In this document: one piece after another, positions 57,768 to 64,000 of the stretch
Layout of the letters: each line of letters begins with the position of its first letter
Position numbering within the stretch: position 1 is the stretch's first letter
Assembly (NCBI GenBank): GCA_964017065.1
Contig: OZ024791.1
Location: forward strand, 779,058 to 843,057
Source of the DNA: Haliclona indistincta
Lineage: Eukaryota; Porifera; Demospongiae; Haplosclerida; Chalinidae
Length of the DNA stretch: 64,000 nt
Direction: 5' to 3'
Position numbers and translations under genes: made by a program
The notes under the pieces: model-generated
The model's input: only the letters and a program-made list of their open reading frames with translations
The model's database searches: none
Told to the model about the DNA's origin: nothing

Positions 57768-58421
57768 CTCTAAACCGGGATGCGATTTACTTCTCGCTAC
57801 TACGAACAGCTACCGCGACCGCTACAGAGCTAGTCAGCTACAGACCGAACAGCCAGCTACAGTGCTAGTCAGCTACGTCTAGTTTACAGACCGAACAGCC
57901 ACGCCCTTGCTTGCGCAGTAAAAGTTGCCACGCCCTAATGATAATTCAACATGTACATGTAGCTATGGAACAATCACCAAGCAAGAAATATAAACTGGCT
58001 CTCATGATAGTCTAACTGCTAATGGTGATAATAGTCATCATAGTACAGTTATGCAGCTGCTGAATAATTATAATTTAAGATACTACCACTGAGGAACAAG
58101 ATGTCAGCATCATCAGCATATGCATGTAGTCTACCCTCTCTCGGTCATATTGGGTTCTACTACAATGCACATATCTGAGCTGATCAGGAAAACTACTAGT
58201 ACATGTATAATAATATTCGATAACAAACCATTTTGACATCATTGAAGATAGACGAACTGCGTTTGTTAATAATAATACACATGTAGTTTGTTGAATATGT
58301 TGTGTGCATAAAAATAAATCATTTTCAGAAACTAATACCATAATACATATAATATGAGCTAGTCAGTATAGACCTATTGTACTGTATAATACTAGTATAA
58401 TATAGTGGAGTCCACGATAGG
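57768..58421. promoter_or_regulatory. Array boundary: class C flank of N9 and 3' side of the Myb gene
   Basis: The first 40 bp match the N4 class C flank (CTTCTCGCTA at about 57790). A short repeat, CTAGTCAGCTAC/ACAGACCGAACAGCCA, occurs twice (57825-57900). The rest, up to the Myb stop at 58422, is AT-rich and should hold the Myb 3' UTR. No further ORF is convincing. Confidence 0.4.
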
Positions 58422-62830
<4,409 letters not shown>

Positions 62831-62981
62831 ATGGCTTCGTTGAGTTGAGGAGGAGGAGGGAGAGGGTGGGTAGGTGTGAGGGTGAGCCCAGAGAATGGAG
62901 AGCATGAGATAGTCCGAGGGGGAGTGGTCAGAGGGTGTGGTATGTACGAGAATGGGCTGGTAGTGTAGCCGAGTGCAAAAC
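62831..62981 (-). CDS. Probable further Myb coding exon or exon part
   Basis: An open minus frame enters from a good acceptor (ATCACAG at 62982) and reads GFALGYTTSPFSYIPHPLTT, then PRTISCSPFSGLTLTPTHPL. It is Pro/Ser/Thr-rich like the rest of the Myb C-terminal region. It is not in register with the MANTSST frame that joins the next exon, so an intron or a different start must lie between about 62900 and 62800. I could not place it. Confidence 0.4.
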
Positions 62982-63017
62982 CTGTGATAGCAGTAGTCAC
63001 ATCAACACGAAGTGAAG

Positions 63018-63240
63018 CATCAGTATAATTATCCTAGCAGTGATCACACACATCAGTATACCCTAGCAGTGATCACACACATCAGTATACCCTAGCAGTG
63101 ATCACACACATCAGTATACCCTAGCAGTGATCACACACATCAGTATACCCTAGCAGTGATCACACACATCAGTATACCCTAGCAGTGATCACACACATCA
63201 GTATATCCTAGCAGTGATCACACACACACACACACAATGT
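63018..63240. repeat. 29-bp tandem repeat
   Basis: About 6.5 copies of a 29-bp unit starting CAGTGATCACACACATCAG, almost identical, ending in a (CA)n run. It lies in a Myb intron. Too uniform and spacer-free to be a CRISPR array. Confidence 0.9.
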
Positions 63241-63389
63241 ATTTGAATGTTCAAACTTCAAACAAAGTACACATACACACACCCACACACAAAGGAAGAT
63301 AACTATCTAAATCACAAGCTGTTATACCACATGACATGGACACTAGAGAGCACATACACAAACACCTGGTGGTAACGATACCCTGGTTA

Positions 63390-63662
63390 CGAAGAACCTA
63401 GGATGATACTCTTTTAACTCAAGACAATTACACTACCACAGCGGGCCAGAGACTGTGGCGGTATTCACTGTGAAAGACACAACTCCACAAGACCACAGCT
63501 ACTCTAACAGTTAGTGACCCACCCCAGCAAGAGTCCAGGTACCCGTTTACAGATGGGTAGGTTGGATGTACTTGGATGGAATTTCACCATCCATTCTGTT
63601 CTAGTGGGATTCAAACCAGTATCCAAGACAAGAGCCTACCAGAGTCATCTGGTTATATCTAC
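63390..63662 (-). mobile_element. Probable tRNA-derived SINE
   Basis: On minus, TGACTCTGGTAGGCTC (63646..63631) resembles an A box. CTGGTTTGAATCCC (63618..63605) is close to the B box GGTTCGANTCC, at plausible spacing. A unique body of about 200 bp follows. No target duplication was identified, and there is no second copy in the window. Confidence 0.45.
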
Positions 63663-64000
63663 CAGACCACAGACTAGTGAAGGCTACAGAGTAAGTTACA
63701 ATTCCATTTTAGAACAGGTAAACCCATAACACTAAGACCAGTGAAAAACACATTAGGAATCCTGAAAGGTTGCTACCACATTACAACAACAACTGATACA
63801 ATGGAGGAGGAGAGGAGGAGGAATAGTGGAAAACACCTCCAATCTATCAGAGCTACAATAGAACAGAGTATAACGTGTGAATTCACAAACACCTTTGCTG
63901 TAGTGAGTGTTCCACGAGTCTCGTCTTGCACCTCAAAAAAGCGCATAAATCTAAATCTCTAGAACAGTGTTGCAATCATGGAATTGGTGTACATGGGAAC
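63663..64000. other. Unassigned right end
   Basis: Probably Myb intron or upstream DNA. Short ORFs here show no recognisable domain. No Myb DNA-binding repeat (regularly spaced Trp) is visible. Confidence 0.3.

Noticed and set aside
63018..63240. Possible CRISPR-like array
   Set aside because: The 29-bp units are directly contiguous with no spacers, and the context is eukaryotic.
63605..63648. A functional tRNA gene
   Set aside because: The A and B boxes are degenerate, and no cloverleaf or anticodon arm can be drawn. A tRNA-derived SINE fits better.

Overview
The window is animal (eukaryotic) DNA, most likely from a demosponge resembling Amphimedon. This is inferred from very short GT-AG introns (49-66 bp), a large NACHT-LRR (NLR) family and a Myb-family gene. 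It is not a bacterial or viral segment.

From 1 to about 57,770 the window holds ten head-to-tail copies of one NLR gene, all on the minus strand and cut off at the left edge. I call them N0-N9 from left to right. The gene has three coding exons: a 22-nt exon with the ATG, a 315-nt death-fold (CARD-like) exon, and one long exon with NACHT, winged-helix/helical region, LRRs and an acidic tail. The tail ends in two motifs that fit the ubiquitin-interacting motif (UIM). N3 and N7 are complete. N1 is complete except that a 74-bp MITE has replaced its second UIM. N8 has an open frame but a mutated splice acceptor. N2, N4, N5, N6 and N9 carry frameshifts, nonsense codons, deletions or insertions. 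N0 is cut by the window edge.

The DNA between copies is itself part of the repeated unit. It has a conserved 3' flank, an upstream flank of one of three types, and in many copies a (CACCAT)n-type array that encodes an Asp/Gly/Ser-rich low-complexity peptide on the minus strand. N5-N6 and N7-N8 look like a duplicated pair.

Many mobile elements interrupt the array. They include a Helitron-like non-autonomous family (A^T insertion, CTAA end, 3' hairpin, large foldback), a nearly intact LINE with a SAP-domain ORF1, a Mutator-like element with a 9-bp target duplication carrying a Cys-rich ORF, a short retro-insertion with a hammerhead-like core, a 5'-truncated second LINE, and several MITEs.

Right of the array (58,422 to about 63,000, minus strand) is the C-terminal part of a Myb-family transcription factor. 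Its DNA-binding exons would lie beyond the right edge. A long intron holds another Helitron-like copy with a nested TIR element. The last kilobase has a 29-bp tandem repeat and a probable tRNA-derived SINE.
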